A DNA stretch of 64,000 nucleotides, from the NCBI GenBank assembly GCA_030019365.1, contig JASEFA010000009.1:37674-101673 (forward strand), written 5' to 3'. A program made the translations under genes and the position numbers. The notes under the pieces are model-generated. The model saw nothing but the letters and a program-made list of their open reading frames with translations, did no database searches and was not told the DNA's origin. This DNA is from Bacillota bacterium. Lineage in GTDB: Bacteria > Bacillota > Sulfobacillia > JACIYH01. This document shows, piece after piece, positions 63,710-64,000 of the stretch; position 1 is the stretch's first letter, and each line of letters opens with the position of its first letter.

Positions 63710-63928
63710 CGCATACCCTCCCCTTGACGCGCCCACCGCATTATCGGGTTCACCGGAGCGGGACGACCGCAACGAGCTCTTCCCCACTTTGTCTCCCGGC
63801 CTTGGCGCCCTCGGTGCCGTCTGCGCGCACGATATACTTTTCGATGCTGACCAGGCGCCGGTCCTTCCCCCAACCCCGGTCCCCCCCAGGCAAGGTGGAT
63901 CTCTGCGCGCATCAGCCAGCAAGACGGA

Positions 63929-63959
63929 AGCCCCCGCGGGGCGCGTCCCCGCGGGGGCT
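63929..63959 (-). terminator. rRNA operon terminator
   Basis: A 13-base-pair GC stem (AGCCCCCGCGGGG and complement, five-base loop), 11 bases after the 5S 3' end on the minus strand. The trailing T-run is weak (TTCCGTCTT). Confidence 0.75.
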
Positions 63960-63970
63960 CTCCAACAGCT

Positions 63971-64000
63971 TCCCGGCACCGACCTACTCTCCCGGGCGGC
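63971..64000 (-). rRNA. 5S rRNA, 3' end only
   Basis: On the minus strand the last 30 bases read GCCGCCCGGGAGAGTAGG then TCGGTGCCGGGA, the conserved 3' end of bacterial 5S rRNA. The rest of the gene and rRNA operon lie beyond the right edge. Confidence 0.85.

Noticed and set aside
63710..63912. Short frame ending IEKYIVRADGTEG...VVPLR between the aldolase and the rRNA operon
   Set aside because: Slightly protein-like but with no convincing start, ribosome site or family.
63710..63928. tRNA genes behind the 5S rRNA
   Set aside because: No cloverleaf, T-loop GGTTCGA or CCA end was found on either strand.

Overview
The window is very GC-rich (roughly two-thirds G+C by eye) and gene-dense. It looks like chromosome of a high-GC, spore-forming, largely anaerobic Bacillota (Firmicutes). 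Support: an alpha/beta-type small acid-soluble spore protein, a GerMN/SLH/Gmad2 sporulation-type exported protein, GatCAB, an FMN riboswitch with an ECF-type riboflavin S component, an adenosylcobalamin-dependent ribonucleotide reductase with NrdR, two tungsten/molybdopterin aldehyde ferredoxin oxidoreductases (AOR), and a complex I operon without the NADH-input module. Lineage is inference; no 16S gene is present, only the 3' tip of a 5S rRNA at the right edge. I saw no IS element, prophage, CRISPR array or tRNA.

Layout. 1-3.2 kb: 3' part of argS (minus) diverging from a DUF1646 membrane protein, with a spore-protein gene running antisense into the end of the latter. 3.2-7.1 kb: abrB-type regulator plus an asymmetric two-subunit ABC exporter, with an operator-like palindrome at the promoter. 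7.2-9.3 kb: ECF sigma factor and membrane anti-sigma-like protein. 9.5-15.7 kb: B12-binding radical SAM protein, nrdR-nrdJ, a DUF6504 protein and a winged-helix/endonuclease-fold protein. 15.8-16.6 kb: tandem repeats, two pairs of palindromic operators and a truncated sfsA. 16.6-26.4 kb: flavin reductase, a sugar-kinase/GH4 glycosidase fusion, AOR-1, the GerMN protein and a large RND transporter. 26.4-30.9 kb (plus strand): degV, a radical SAM protein, a small coiled-coil protein and an AarF/UbiB kinase in one operon.

30.9-41.3 kb is a ten-gene nuo operon (A, B, CD fused, H-N) with a TTGACA promoter and a CRP/FNR-like site. 41.4-48.6 kb holds an Asn-type Ntn hydrolase, an amidohydrolase, a HAD phosphatase, the FMN riboswitch unit, CutA, an RDD protein and an Old Yellow Enzyme. 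48.6-52.0 kb is gatCAB. 52.1-56.8 kb is an AOR-2 / tandem-MoaD / FAD-oxidoreductase / 2-hydroxyacid-dehydrogenase operon. 57.1-62.4 kb is a three-gene operon: a fused double dehydratase-like Fe-S protein, its ATP-dependent activase, and a DUF2325 coiled-coil protein with a collagen-like tail. The window ends with a zinc-ribbon protein, a class II aldolase and the terminator and 3' end of an rRNA operon, all on the minus strand.

How it fits together (inference): low-potential electron chemistry dominates. AORs, the activase system and the NADH-module-less complex I would share ferredoxin or similar carriers rather than NADH. Many conserved enzymes here carry Ala/Gly/Pro-rich insertions or tails that correspond to short direct DNA repeats, a recurrent feature of this genome.
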